This document shows, piece by piece, positions 16,716-25,320 of a stretch of DNA of 49,662 nt. How positions within the stretch are numbered: the stretch's first letter is position 1; every line of letters begins with the position of its first letter. The DNA lies in the NCBI GenBank assembly GCA_016125385.1, contig WGLV01000065.1, positions 1 through 49,662 of the forward strand. The letters run 5' to 3'. A program made the position numbers and the translations under genes. This DNA comes from a bacterium. GTDB lineage: Bacteria > Hinthialibacterota > Hinthialibacteria > Hinthialibacterales > Hinthialibacteraceae. The notes beneath the pieces were generated by a model. That model saw nothing but the letters and a program-made list of their open reading frames with translations. It did not search any database and was not told the DNA's origin.

Positions 16716-17642
16716 TCAAACTTCTTCGTGTCGCTGGCCTGCTTCACCAAGGTCAAAAGACAAGGACGAGCCAAGAATGGAGACTCTCGGATTTTCCATT
16801 CTTCCCCCGCGAATCCAGATATTCGCCCCGATTCCCCGCTCCCGGATTTCATCGATCAATGTCAGCCAGATGAATTTCGAAGGTTTTCGATTCAATACCA
16901 ACCGGCACAGGCTACTGAGGCGCTCCTTCGACTCCGTTATGAACAAAAGGCGGAAACCATTGAAACTTCCGCCGAATACCTGATCGTAGCGCTTGTATCC
17001 GCCTCGCCGAAAATACTCCCTGTAATTTTGAATCTTCCGCGAAATCGAATTGGCGGCGCCACCCGCCAGCGGTTCCGTGGCTCGATCGTATTCAAGGAAA
17101 AACAAAAGCGCTCGTTCTTGCGCTGGATTCTTTATCAAAAACACCGCGTCCGGCGTGAATCCAATTCGACGGGAAGGATCGGCGTTCGAAGGAACTGAAT
17201 CGTGGATGAACGGCGCACCGGTTTCGCTTTCAGGATGAAAGGGAGAAGTGTGTGATATGGATTCGGTTTTCAATCCGGCGAACTTCTCCAGCATCTTAAC
17301 ATGAATCAAGACCCAATTGGCGCCGATTTGATGCTCAAGATTTCGCCGTCCATGCCAACCCAGTTTTTCGTTCGAATACCACGACTCGAACAGTTGGTTT
17401 TCTTTCAGGGAATCGACCCCTTTTTCGCTTAAACAAAAAAGGCCTTCCGGCCTTCCCTTCGTCCCCGAAAAACATCGCTCAATTGTCTGAACCAATCCCC
17501 TATCCAGATGCCGTTTCATCAATCGACGGGCGCTACGTGGATTCACCCCTTCCAGCAGAGCGATTTGCGCAATCGAAAGCACCCGGTATTGCGCCAACAT
17601 CAAAAGAGTCTTTTTATCGCATTTTTTCAACCCAGAAATCAC
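16716..17642 (-). CDS. replication-relaxation (plasmid mobilisation-type) protein
   Basis: 308 residues. The N terminus (1-75) is a winged helix of the Replic_Relax type: LLMLAQYRVLSIAQIALLEG, the HTH NPRSARRLMKRHLDRGLVQ, and a wing before FCLSEKGVD. Residues 160-260 hold a nuclease-like fold: GFTPDAVFLI, then FFLEYDRATEP, and YRRGGYKRYDQVFGG, resembling a D...E-x-D arrangement. Replic_Relax proteins act with mobilisation or rolling-circle replication of plasmids. Start taken at GTG 17642 because GGGAGGG lies upstream. It is the last gene of the left block; transposase debris begins about 100 bases further on. Confidence 0.65.
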   Translation of the reverse strand: MISGLKKCDKKTLLMLAQYRVLSIAQIALLEGVNPRSARRLMKRHLDRGLVQTIERCFSGTKGRPEGLFCLSEKGVDSLKENQLFESWYSNEKLGWHGRRNLEHQIGANWVLIHVKMLEKFAGLKTESISHTSPFHPESETGAPFIHDSVPSNADPSRRIGFTPDAVFLIKNPAQERALLFFLEYDRATEPLAGGAANSISRKIQNYREYFRRGGYKRYDQVFGGSFNGFRLLFITESKERLSSLCRLVLNRKPSKFIWLTLIDEIRERGIGANIWIRGGRMENPRVSILGSSLSFDLGEAGQRHEEV

Positions 17643-17747
17643 GAAAATTCCCTCCCATACTTTTCTTCTAAAAGCGGTAGGAAAAACACGTTAATTTCAA
17701 GAGCTTGAGCTCGATGTTTAAGAGGAGCAAAAAAAAAACAGAAAACA

Positions 17748-17921
17748 ACTAGGCAACTCCGCGAGACGTTTTACGAATCCGTGGAGGCCTTACAGAACGA
17801 CCGCGACCGATGGCTGCATTTCTATAATCACGAACGACCGCACCAAGGCTATCGAAATATGGGGGAACGGCCCATTGATACCGTTAACCAATTCATCCAA
17901 ACTGTTCTCGAGGTTGACTAG
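17748..17921 (+). pseudogene. C-terminal remnant of a DDE (IS481/IS3-like) transposase
   Basis: 58 codons read RQLRETFYESVEALQNDR, then WLHFYNHERPHQGYRNMG and RPIDTVNQFIQTVLEVD before a stop. The YNHERPHQGY motif marks the end of the integrase (rve) core. No start or catalytic triad remains. It abuts, head on, the opposite-strand remnant at 17934, and marks the border between the left block and the nitrogen island. Confidence 0.8.
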
Positions 17922-17933
17922 TGGTACATTCAT

Positions 17934-18175
17934 ATTCACGAATCCACTTAAAGAACGTCTGCGGCGTGACCGGCGAAATCAATTCCTTTTTCGCCGGTCC
18001 CAGGGGAAGGCCGTATTTGATGAAATTCCTCTTCTCTTCCGCAGTGGCATGAAACATTTTCCGCCGATTCGGGATCGAAGAATTTCATTATCTGCTTTGA
18101 CATACTGGACCTGCGCCATGAGTTCACTGTCTCTTTGCCGAACAACGCCATCAAAAACAGATATAAGCATTGTTG
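17934..18175 (-). pseudogene. N-terminal remnant of a transposase, left copy
   Basis: The minus strand reads AQVQYVKADNEILRSRIGGK and then changes frame by a small deletion. With the frame restored it continues as a KYGLPLGPAKKELI-like segment and VTPQTFFKWI. This is the N-terminal part of planctomycete-type transposases (helical start, then RLVKFGKPLG-like). It is the same segment as 35662-35908 in the same orientation, roughly 80 percent identical by eye, and both copies end at about the same codon (FFxWI). Confidence 0.75.
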
Positions 18176-18232
18176 CATGTGTGATATATTTTTTCTTGGA
18201 AGCGTCTCGGATTCAGGTGCTTCGGAGGCTGC

Positions 18233-18871
18233 ATGGAGAATTTTGAAAAGGTTGGGATATCATTGCTTTCCCGGGGAGGAAGCGATCAAATCCTACTCGC
18301 TGGAATCACGGCAGGCGGACGAAGCCAGCGCATGGGATTCGACAAATTCGAACTCGCTTACAACGGCGTCCGGATCGTTGTTCGGTTGGCGAATACAGTC
18401 AGGCAATACGCGAAAGAAGTCGTGCTGCTTGGCGACAGGGCACCCGGCGGACAGTTTGAACGGACGCTGCCTGACGCCCCGGATGCGCGCGGCCCCGTGG
18501 CGGGCGTTCTGGCCGCCATGCGTTGGGCGCCGCAAGCGGCATGGCTTTTTCTTGCCTGTGACATGCCGCTGATGAGCGCCGCCGCGCTGCAATGGCTGAT
18601 CTCTCAGCGAGAACCCGGTGTGTGGGCGGTTATACCACGAGATCGAGACGGATTGCATCCTTTAGGCGCGATCTACGAACCAAACATGCGCGATGTGTTT
18701 GAAACGCATGTCAAGCAAGGTAATTTTTCACTTCACCACGCAGCCCAACATCCCAAGACAAAAATAGTGGATATTCCCAATCAATTTCGTGATTCGTGGA
18801 CAAACTGCAACACGGAGGAGGAATGGAAAATAGCGAAAGAAAAACTGATCGCTCAATACACGTCCCGCTGA
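18233..18871 (+). CDS. mobA: molybdenum cofactor guanylyltransferase
   Basis: 212 residues. It transfers GMP from GTP to molybdopterin, making the guanine dinucleotide cofactor needed by the nitrate reductase next door. The nucleotide-binding signature is ITAGGRSQRMGFDKFEL at 24-40, and ACDMPLMS near 105-112 is the metal-binding loop. GGAGG 5 bases upstream supports the ATG at 18233, although the start lies at the edge of the transposase-derived repeat. The last 19 bases overlap the end of the diflavin reductase gene on the other strand. Length fits the family. Confidence 0.9.
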   Translation: MENFEKVGISLLSRGGSDQILLAGITAGGRSQRMGFDKFELAYNGVRIVVRLANTVRQYAKEVVLLGDRAPGGQFERTLPDAPDARGPVAGVLAAMRWAPQAAWLFLACDMPLMSAAALQWLISQREPGVWAVIPRDRDGLHPLGAIYEPNMRDVFETHVKQGNFSLHHAAQHPKTKIVDIPNQFRDSWTNCNTEEEWKIAKEKLIAQYTSR

Positions 18872-20622
18872 TATCGTTTTTCAGCCTGAAGACGTTGAAC
18901 GTATTCAGCGGCGGCGTCTTCACTAAACCCGCCCGCGGTCTGGATAACACGGTGCAAAGCTTCATGAACGTCTTTCGCCATGCGCTGGGCGTCGCCGCAT
19001 ACGTAAAAATGCGCTCCTTCCTCCAGCCAGCGATACAACTCTTCCGCCTGCTCGATCATGCGGTGCTGCACATATACTTTTTCCCGTTGATCGCGTGAAA
19101 ACGCCGCGTCAAAGCGAGTCAGGCAGCCTTCATCCAGCATCTCCGTAATTTCATCCCGGTACAGAAAATCGGTTTGTTCATATGGATTCCCGAAAAAGAG
19201 CCACTGTTTTCCTTTCGCTCCCTGACAACGCCGCTCTTCGAGAAAAGCGCGAAACGGCGCGATGCCCGTGCCCGGTCCCACCATGACGATCGGCGTATCG
19301 GGGTCATCAGGAAGACTGAAATTTTTCGAGGGGGAGATAAAAACCGGCACGGCCGAGCCCGGTTCAACCAGCCGGGCGAGAAAACCCGAACAGACGCCGT
19401 GATGAAGTCTTCCGTGCGAATCGTATTGCACTACGCCCACCGTAAGATGCACCTCATCGGGATGCGCATTGGGGCTTGAGGCGATGGAATACAGCCGGGG
19501 CTGAAGCGGTTTCAGGCTCAAAGCGAATTCATGAGGCGTGACATTCAGATTGGGGATTTCATTCAGAACTTCCAGAATTTCCCTGCCCCATAGATACTCA
19601 TTGAGTCGTTCTTTATTTTCAGGATAAAGCAATTCTTCCAGCATGCTTGATCCTGTTTTTTCAAGAAGCCACTGTAGAAACGGCCGCGTCACTTTAGAAA
19701 TATCAAAACAATCAACCAGAGCTTCATGCAAACGTTTTGGGCCTTCCTTCGCAACATCCACCTCAACGTCGGGATCGAATCCCAATACGTTGATGAGAGC
19801 ATCCACTTCATTCGCGCAATTGCGCGGCCAGATTCCCAGCGCGTCGCCGACCTTATACTTCAATCCCGAACCAGCCAGAGATATCTCAACGTGACGCGTG
19901 TCTTTTTCCGATCTGCTTTCATTCAATCGCAAGACCCGCATCACCGTCGCGGGAAACGGATTCTTTTTTGAATACCCTTCTTCCACATCCGGTCTCGCGG
20001 CGGCGGCGTTCAGCGCTATAGATGCCGGCGGAGACACGTCACTCGATTGAATCGCCGGTAACACGCCGCTCATCCATGATTCAAATAGATCGTCGTAATC
20101 CACGTCGCAATCGACTCGCTGATACGCGCGTTTCGCGCCCAGACTGGAAAACCGCAAATCGATGTTTTTGCCGAACTGACAGAATTTTTCGTAGTTGGTA
20201 TCACCCAGCGCCAATACGGAATATTCCACGTGCACCAGCGAGATCGATTCGTCCGACGTCAGTTTTTCCCAGAACGATTGCGCGTTATCAGGCGGGTCGC
20301 CGTCGCCGTAGGTGCTGGTAATCACCAATAACCGGTTTTCATGTTTGAGGTTGTCAAACGGATAGTCATCCATTTCATAAACCGTTGGTGCGAAACCACG
20401 CTTGCCGGCCTGCTTGGATAGCATCTTCGCCAACGCTTCCGCGTTCCCGGTTTGTGACCCGAACAGGATAGTCAGCGGGGTCAGTTGAGCGTTCGCCGCG
20501 GCGCTGGCTTCCAGTTCGAGTTGGTTTCGCGAAAATAGCCCCGCCAGAAAACCGTTGAGCCACGCGCGCTGTTCGAGCGTGAACGGCGCGTTATCGGGAA
20601 TATGGGGAACGAGATTTGTCAT
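18853..20622 (-). CDS. CysJ-type diflavin (FMN/FAD) NADPH reductase
   Basis: 589 residues. Flavodoxin domain at 50-195 (ILFGSQTGNAEALAK), FAD domain with RLYSIASSPN and GVCSGFL, NADPH domain with VGPGTGIAPFRAFLEER, and the C-terminal RYQRDVY typical of sulfite reductase flavoproteins. It passes electrons from NADPH to a siroheme enzyme. Its gene starts 12 bases after the fused nitrate/nitrite reductase gene, so it is the probable electron donor for that enzyme rather than for sulfite. Residues 14-28 (FTLEQRAWLNGFLAG) echo the start of the fusion's nitrite reductase half. No sulfite reductase hemoprotein is nearby. Confidence 0.92.
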   Translation of the reverse strand: MTNLVPHIPDNAPFTLEQRAWLNGFLAGLFSRNQLELEASAAANAQLTPLTILFGSQTGNAEALAKMLSKQAGKRGFAPTVYEMDDYPFDNLKHENRLLVITSTYGDGDPPDNAQSFWEKLTSDESISLVHVEYSVLALGDTNYEKFCQFGKNIDLRFSSLGAKRAYQRVDCDVDYDDLFESWMSGVLPAIQSSDVSPPASIALNAAAARPDVEEGYSKKNPFPATVMRVLRLNESRSEKDTRHVEISLAGSGLKYKVGDALGIWPRNCANEVDALINVLGFDPDVEVDVAKEGPKRLHEALVDCFDISKVTRPFLQWLLEKTGSSMLEELLYPENKERLNEYLWGREILEVLNEIPNLNVTPHEFALSLKPLQPRLYSIASSPNAHPDEVHLTVGVVQYDSHGRLHHGVCSGFLARLVEPGSAVPVFISPSKNFSLPDDPDTPIVMVGPGTGIAPFRAFLEERRCQGAKGKQWLFFGNPYEQTDFLYRDEITEMLDEGCLTRFDAAFSRDQREKVYVQHRMIEQAEELYRWLEEGAHFYVCGDAQRMAKDVHEALHRVIQTAGGFSEDAAAEYVQRLQAEKRYQRDVY

Positions 20623-20634
20623 CAGTCGGTTCCT

Positions 20635-23600
20635 TTAGTTTGAAAACAGTTCCTGCAATTGGCCGATCTCATGCCGACGCGTAAATTCGACGAACGATTC
20701 GCCCGCATTCCTTTTTTGCAGATAGACGTTCAACACGCGTTCCAACAGCGCGGGTAAGCGTGTAAAAGGAATCGCCTTGAACACTTCACGAGCGAGCCCC
20801 TGATCCTGATCGACGCCGCCGCCCAGCAGAACGTTGTAACCTTCCACCGACTCGCCGTTATCCGTAACTTTGACGCCTAAGAGGCCGATGTCTCCACAAT
20901 AATATTGTGCGCAGGAATGGGGGCAGCCGGTCAGATGAATGTTTATCGGACGATCGAGTTTCACTTTGTTTTCGAGCCAGGCGGCAAGTTCCATCGCCTG
21001 TCCTTTGGTGTTGGTCGATGAAAACTTACATCCCGTGTTGCCCGTGCATGCGACCAGCCCGCCCATGATCGCGCTCGCCTGGTAATCGAAGCCCGCATGC
21101 TTTACCTTGCGCTGCAATTCCGGGATGCGATCTTCCGACACGTTGGGGATGATGAGATTCTGCCAGACGGTCAGCCGGACCTCGCTCGATCCGCATGAAT
21201 CGGCGATATCGGCTATCTGGCGCATTTGTCTCGCCTTCATTTGTCCCACAGGAATCTTCACGCCAACATAACTAAAACCCGGTTGCGATTGCCGAAAGAT
21301 TCCCAGATGGCCATGACGCGTGGTATGGCGGCGTTTGCGGCAGTTTTCATACGCAAAGCGCGTAAACTTGAACGAGAGTTTTTTCTCGACCTTTTCCAGA
21401 AATTTTGCGAGTCCCCACTTTTCAATCAAGTATTTCAAGCGGGCTTTTTTACGGTTGGTGCGGTCGCCGTGTTCGATGAATACCCGGACGATCGCTACCG
21501 CGACTGGCAAACATTGTCCGGCCTGAATCAACACGCCTGCATCCTGAGCGAAATCGCCGTGTCCCGTGATTCCACCCAACTGGACGCGAAAATAGATGCC
21601 CGGCTCGACTTCATGTCCTTCATCAACGCGCACCGCGAGAAATCCAACGTCATTGGTATCCATCACCACGCTGACCGCGCCGCCGTTATCGAAAGCGATG
21701 TTGAATTTTCGAGGCAAGCCATACAGCTCGCGATCATTGAGAATGTAATAATGAAGCGCCTTGGCCAGCGGCCGCACGTCGTACACTTCATCGGGATCGA
21801 TCCCGGACGTCGGACTCGCAGTGATATTGCGAACGTTATCCGCCCCGGAGCCTTTCGAAGTCAGCCCGATGTCATACAGCCGGGTCAATACGTTGACTGC
21901 GTTTTTCGGTTGGATATCACGAATCTGCATATTGGCGCGCGTGGTGATTGAAGCATATCCTCCTCCCCACTGCTCGGCGATATCGGCCAGCCCACGCAGT
22001 TGCATCGATGAAAGGATTCCACCGGGTATCCGGCAACGAAGCATGTAAGCTTCCTGAGCGGGAGACACGTAAAACAGACCGTGATACTTGAAGCGGAACA
22101 CGTCGCCGCCTTCAGGAAAGATATTCTTTTCCGCGCTGGACAGAATGCGTCCCCATACGTCGAGACCGTTGAGTTCGTGCTTGATTTTTTCTTCCTTGCA
22201 CAAATCATCGATAGTTGTTCCATACACGGTTTCGGATTCGGGAACCGCGATTTCGCCGGGAGAAGCGGCGCCGGGCATGACAAGCCCCTGCTGACGATAA
22301 CCCGCCATCAGCCCTTGCAGAAATTCTTTCTGCTCGTCGCTGAAGGCTCCAATCGATTGGGTGGATTTAAGTTCGGTGTTCATAGCGCTGACATCCTCTT
22401 GAATCATCTGTTCCATTTTCGATAATCGAACCGCGCTGAATTTAAATTCAGGCTGGAGCGAAACCGGGTCGCACGCATCGGACACAACCTGGTTAACAGC
22501 GTGTAAGCCATCGTTCCAGTGAAAAGATACGAAGCATTCGCTTGCCTTCACTCGCGTGTCCAACCGCGCGGGATAAACCGCCGTTCCGTTTATCGACTCA
22601 ACCCGCACCATGTCGCCTTCATTCACGTCAAGCTGCGCGGCGGCGGCTGGATTCATCTGAATGAAGGGAGCGGGATTCAGCCGGTTGAGTTTTTCAACAT
22701 GCCCAGTTTTTGTACGAGTGTGCCATTGATGAGGCAGGCGACCTGTGGTTAACACTATTGGAAAATTTTCACTCGGCGCGTCACCCGGAACCTCATCCCG
22801 CCGAACAATGAACCGAGCTTTGCCGTTCGCATGGGCAAAACGCATTCCGTCGCTCTCGCCCAGATACCGGCGCGGCATTGAGTCCAACTCGGTCGAATAA
22901 CAGGGCCAGGAGAGAGATTTTTGTTTCAGACGATCGTAAGTGACGCCTTCGAGAACGTATTCGGATTTATAATTGGAGGTTCTTCGCATCTCGTTAAAAA
23001 TATCTTCCGCGCATTGATACGAGAAATCGTGTGTATATCCCATCGCCCACGCGACGCGGGTAATCCAAAGCCAGTCAGGCAAGGCCTCTCCGGGAGGATC
23101 GACAATGCGGTTCATCAACGTGATGCGCCTCTCGGAATTAACCATCGTGCCTTCCGCCTCAGCCCAGAGCGCGCCGGGCAGCAACACGTCGGCGAATTCG
23201 CTGGTTTCCGTCGGATGAAACGCATCCTGCACGATCACCAGTTCAGCGTTTGTTAATCCAGCAATAACGTTTTTGCGGTTGGCAACGCTGGCTACGGGGT
23301 TGGTTGCGATGATCCACACCGCTTTTACCGATCGGTCTTCCAGCGCCTTGAAAAGCGAAACCGTATCCAACCCGGGTCTGGGAGAAATGAAACCGGATTC
23401 TCGATTCCATACCCTTTCGATGAATTCGCGGTCGCCGGCTTCTATCACGCACCTCTGCCCGGGCAGAGCGTGACTGAGGTATCCAACCTCACGCCCCCCC
23501 ATCGCGTTTGGCTGTCCGGTCAGTGAAAACGGCCCCGCGCCGGGAAAGCCGATCGAGCCGGTCGCGAGATGGAGATTACACAATGCGCTGGTGTTCCAGG

Positions 23601-24507
23601 TTCCCTTCACGCTCTGATTAAGGCCCATCGTCCATAGCGACATCCAGGCTTTCCGTTCGCCGATCCAACGCGCCGCGGTTTCGATATCACCCACACAGAG
23701 GCCAGTGATTTCAGCAACGCGTTCAGGCGTGTCATCCTGAACCAACGCTACGGTTTCGTCCCATCCTTCCGTGTTATTCGCGATGAAGACTTCATCGATG
23801 CAGCCGTTTCGAATCAGCAGATGAAGCAGCCCGTATAACAGCGTCAGATCGGTTCCTGCACGAAGGGGCAGGAAGAGATCCGCTTTATCAGCGGTCGCTG
23901 TTTTGCGCGGATCGGCCACGATCAACTTCGCACCGGATTTGCTTTTGCGATCCATCATGCGAAGAAACAGAATTGGATGACAATCGGCCATGTTTGATCC
24001 GATGACGAAAAAGAGATCCGCATGGTCGAAATCTTCATAACAGCCAGGCGGCGCGTCCGCTCCAAGCGACAGTTTATAACCGCTAGCCGCGCTGGCCATG
24101 CAAAGCCGCGAGTTGGAATCAATGTTATTTGTGCCGATAAACCCTTTGCAGAGTTTGTTCGCCGCGTATTGCGCTTCGCTCGACATCTGGCCCGAAACAT
24201 ACATGGCGACGGCGTCCGGTCCATCACGTTCGACGATCGCTCTCATTCGTGATGCGGTTTCGTGAACCGCTTCATCAATCGAAATCCGAACTCGCTCCGA
24301 GCCGCGCGATGTACGCGCGGAAGCGCATGTAAGCCGAGTGGGGGCTTGAATCGGGATGTGAGCAGTCAGCCCCTTGGTGCATAGACGGCCGAAATTGGCG
24401 GGATGATCAGGGTCGCCTTTCAGCGCTTGAATTCGACCATCGGTCACGGACGCGATCATTCCACACCCCACTCCACAATAAGGACAAACGGTTTTTAATC
24501 GATTCAT
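20635..24507 (-). CDS. fused assimilatory nitrate reductase-nitrite reductase
   Basis: 1290 residues in one uninterrupted frame. Residues 1-697 are a molybdopterin nitrate reductase (NasA/NasC type), with the [4Fe-4S] cysteines C8, C11, C15 and C43 (CPYCGVGC...LCTKG). It ends in the usual KFSAVRLSK. A short bridge (698-708) contains MEQMIQEDVSA. Residues 709-1290 are a siroheme nitrite/sulfite reductase of NirA type with two repeated ferredoxin-like halves and the heme/cluster cysteines C1154, C1160, C1195 and C1199 (CTGNTGC...GCPHSC). The chain could therefore take nitrate to ammonium. M709 looks like an ancestral nirA start, so a lost stop codon explains the fusion. Known relatives are mostly separate genes. 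Confidence 0.9.
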   Translation of the reverse strand: MNRLKTVCPYCGVGCGMIASVTDGRIQALKGDPDHPANFGRLCTKGLTAHIPIQAPTRLTCASARTSRGSERVRISIDEAVHETASRMRAIVERDGPDAVAMYVSGQMSSEAQYAANKLCKGFIGTNNIDSNSRLCMASAASGYKLSLGADAPPGCYEDFDHADLFFVIGSNMADCHPILFLRMMDRKSKSGAKLIVADPRKTATADKADLFLPLRAGTDLTLLYGLLHLLIRNGCIDEVFIANNTEGWDETVALVQDDTPERVAEITGLCVGDIETAARWIGERKAWMSLWTMGLNQSVKGTWNTSALCNLHLATGSIGFPGAGPFSLTGQPNAMGGREVGYLSHALPGQRCVIEAGDREFIERVWNRESGFISPRPGLDTVSLFKALEDRSVKAVWIIATNPVASVANRKNVIAGLTNAELVIVQDAFHPTETSEFADVLLPGALWAEAEGTMVNSERRITLMNRIVDPPGEALPDWLWITRVAWAMGYTHDFSYQCAEDIFNEMRRTSNYKSEYVLEGVTYDRLKQKSLSWPCYSTELDSMPRRYLGESDGMRFAHANGKARFIVRRDEVPGDAPSENFPIVLTTGRLPHQWHTRTKTGHVEKLNRLNPAPFIQMNPAAAAQLDVNEGDMVRVESINGTAVYPARLDTRVKASECFVSFHWNDGLHAVNQVVSDACDPVSLQPEFKFSAVRLSKMEQMIQEDVSAMNTELKSTQSIGAFSDEQKEFLQGLMAGYRQQGLVMPGAASPGEIAVPESETVYGTTIDDLCKEEKIKHELNGLDVWGRILSSAEKNIFPEGGDVFRFKYHGLFYVSPAQEAYMLRCRIPGGILSSMQLRGLADIAEQWGGGYASITTRANMQIRDIQPKNAVNVLTRLYDIGLTSKGSGADNVRNITASPTSGIDPDEVYDVRPLAKALHYYILNDRELYGLPRKFNIAFDNGGAVSVVMDTNDVGFLAVRVDEGHEVEPGIYFRVQLGGITGHGDFAQDAGVLIQAGQCLPVAVAIVRVFIEHGDRTNRKKARLKYLIEKWGLAKFLEKVEKKLSFKFTRFAYENCRKRRHTTRHGHLGIFRQSQPGFSYVGVKIPVGQMKARQMRQIADIADSCGSSEVRLTVWQNLIIPNVSEDRIPELQRKVKHAGFDYQASAIMGGLVACTGNTGCKFSSTNTKGQAMELAAWLENKVKLDRPINIHLTGCPHSCAQYYCGDIGLLGVKVTDNGESVEGYNVLLGGGVDQDQGLAREVFKAIPFTRLPALLERVLNVYLQKRNAGESFVEFTRRHEIGQLQELFSN

Positions 24508-24511
24508 AAAC

Positions 24512-25306
24512 TCAGTTCAGAATTTGTTTTCCTTTGTTCTGATAGAGAAATCTCAACACTTCGGCGCGGTAGTGGTTATAGGCTCCGTCGTCGGCGAGTT
24601 CGACGCGGTTGCGCGGCCGGGGCAATTCAACATTGAGAATTTCGGCGATGGTGGCGGCGGGGCCGTTGCTCATCATCACAATTCGGTCTGACAACAACAC
24701 GGCTTCGTCTACGTCGTGCGTGATCATGACGATGGTGGAATGCTGCCCAGAGTGAATTTCCAGAATTGAATCCTGCAGACTGGCGCGAGTCAGCGCGTCC
24801 AGCGCGCCCATCGGCTCGTCGAGCAGAAGCACCTTGGGCTTCATCGCCAGAGCGCGGGCGATGCCGACGCGTTGTTTCATCCCGCCGGAGATTTCAGCGG
24901 GGCGTTTGTCACGGGCGTCTTCCATGTGGACCAGCTCGAGATTGTGCATAACCCACTCATGGCGTTCGGCTCGCGTCATGTTTTGGCGAAAGACTTTATC
25001 CACCGCCAGTTGAACGTTGCCATATACGGAAAACCAAGGCAGCAGCGAGTGATTTTGAAACACCACCGCACGATCGGGCCCCGGCTCGCATACCTCCTGC
25101 CCCTCGAGAATCACGCCGCCGCGAGTCGCGCGATGAAGCCCCGCGATGATGTTCAACAGCGTCGACTTCCCGCAGTCGGAGTGACCGATGATCGAGATGA
25201 ATTCGCCGCGGTTGATGTTTATTGACACATCGCGCAAAGCATGAAACGGCCCTTTTTGCGTCTGAAACGTCATTTCTACCTGTTCAATCTGAAGAATCGC
25301 CTTCAT
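24512..25306 (-). CDS. nrtD: nitrate ABC transporter ATP-binding protein
   Basis: 264 residues. Walker A GHSDCGKST (Asp where Gly is usual at the fourth position), signature ISGGMKQRVGIARAL, Walker B VLLLDEPMGALD and a switch His in ITHDVDEAVLL. It powers nitrate/nitrite uptake with NrtB. It lacks the extra substrate-binding-like domain of NrtC, so it corresponds to NrtD acting as a homodimer. It lies 4 bases before the reductase gene and 14 bases after nrtB in one operon. Confidence 0.9.
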   Translation of the reverse strand: MKAILQIEQVEMTFQTQKGPFHALRDVSININRGEFISIIGHSDCGKSTLLNIIAGLHRATRGGVILEGQEVCEPGPDRAVVFQNHSLLPWFSVYGNVQLAVDKVFRQNMTRAERHEWVMHNLELVHMEDARDKRPAEISGGMKQRVGIARALAMKPKVLLLDEPMGALDALTRASLQDSILEIHSGQHSTIVMITHDVDEAVLLSDRIVMMSNGPAATIAEILNVELPRPRNRVELADDGAYNHYRAEVLRFLYQNKGKQILN

Positions 25307-25320
25307 GGTTGTCTCTCCGA

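Noticed and set aside
18853-20622. True sulfite reductase flavoprotein for sulfur assimilation
   Set aside because: Sequence alone would allow it, but the only siroheme protein present is the nitrite reductase half of the adjacent fusion, 12 bases away.
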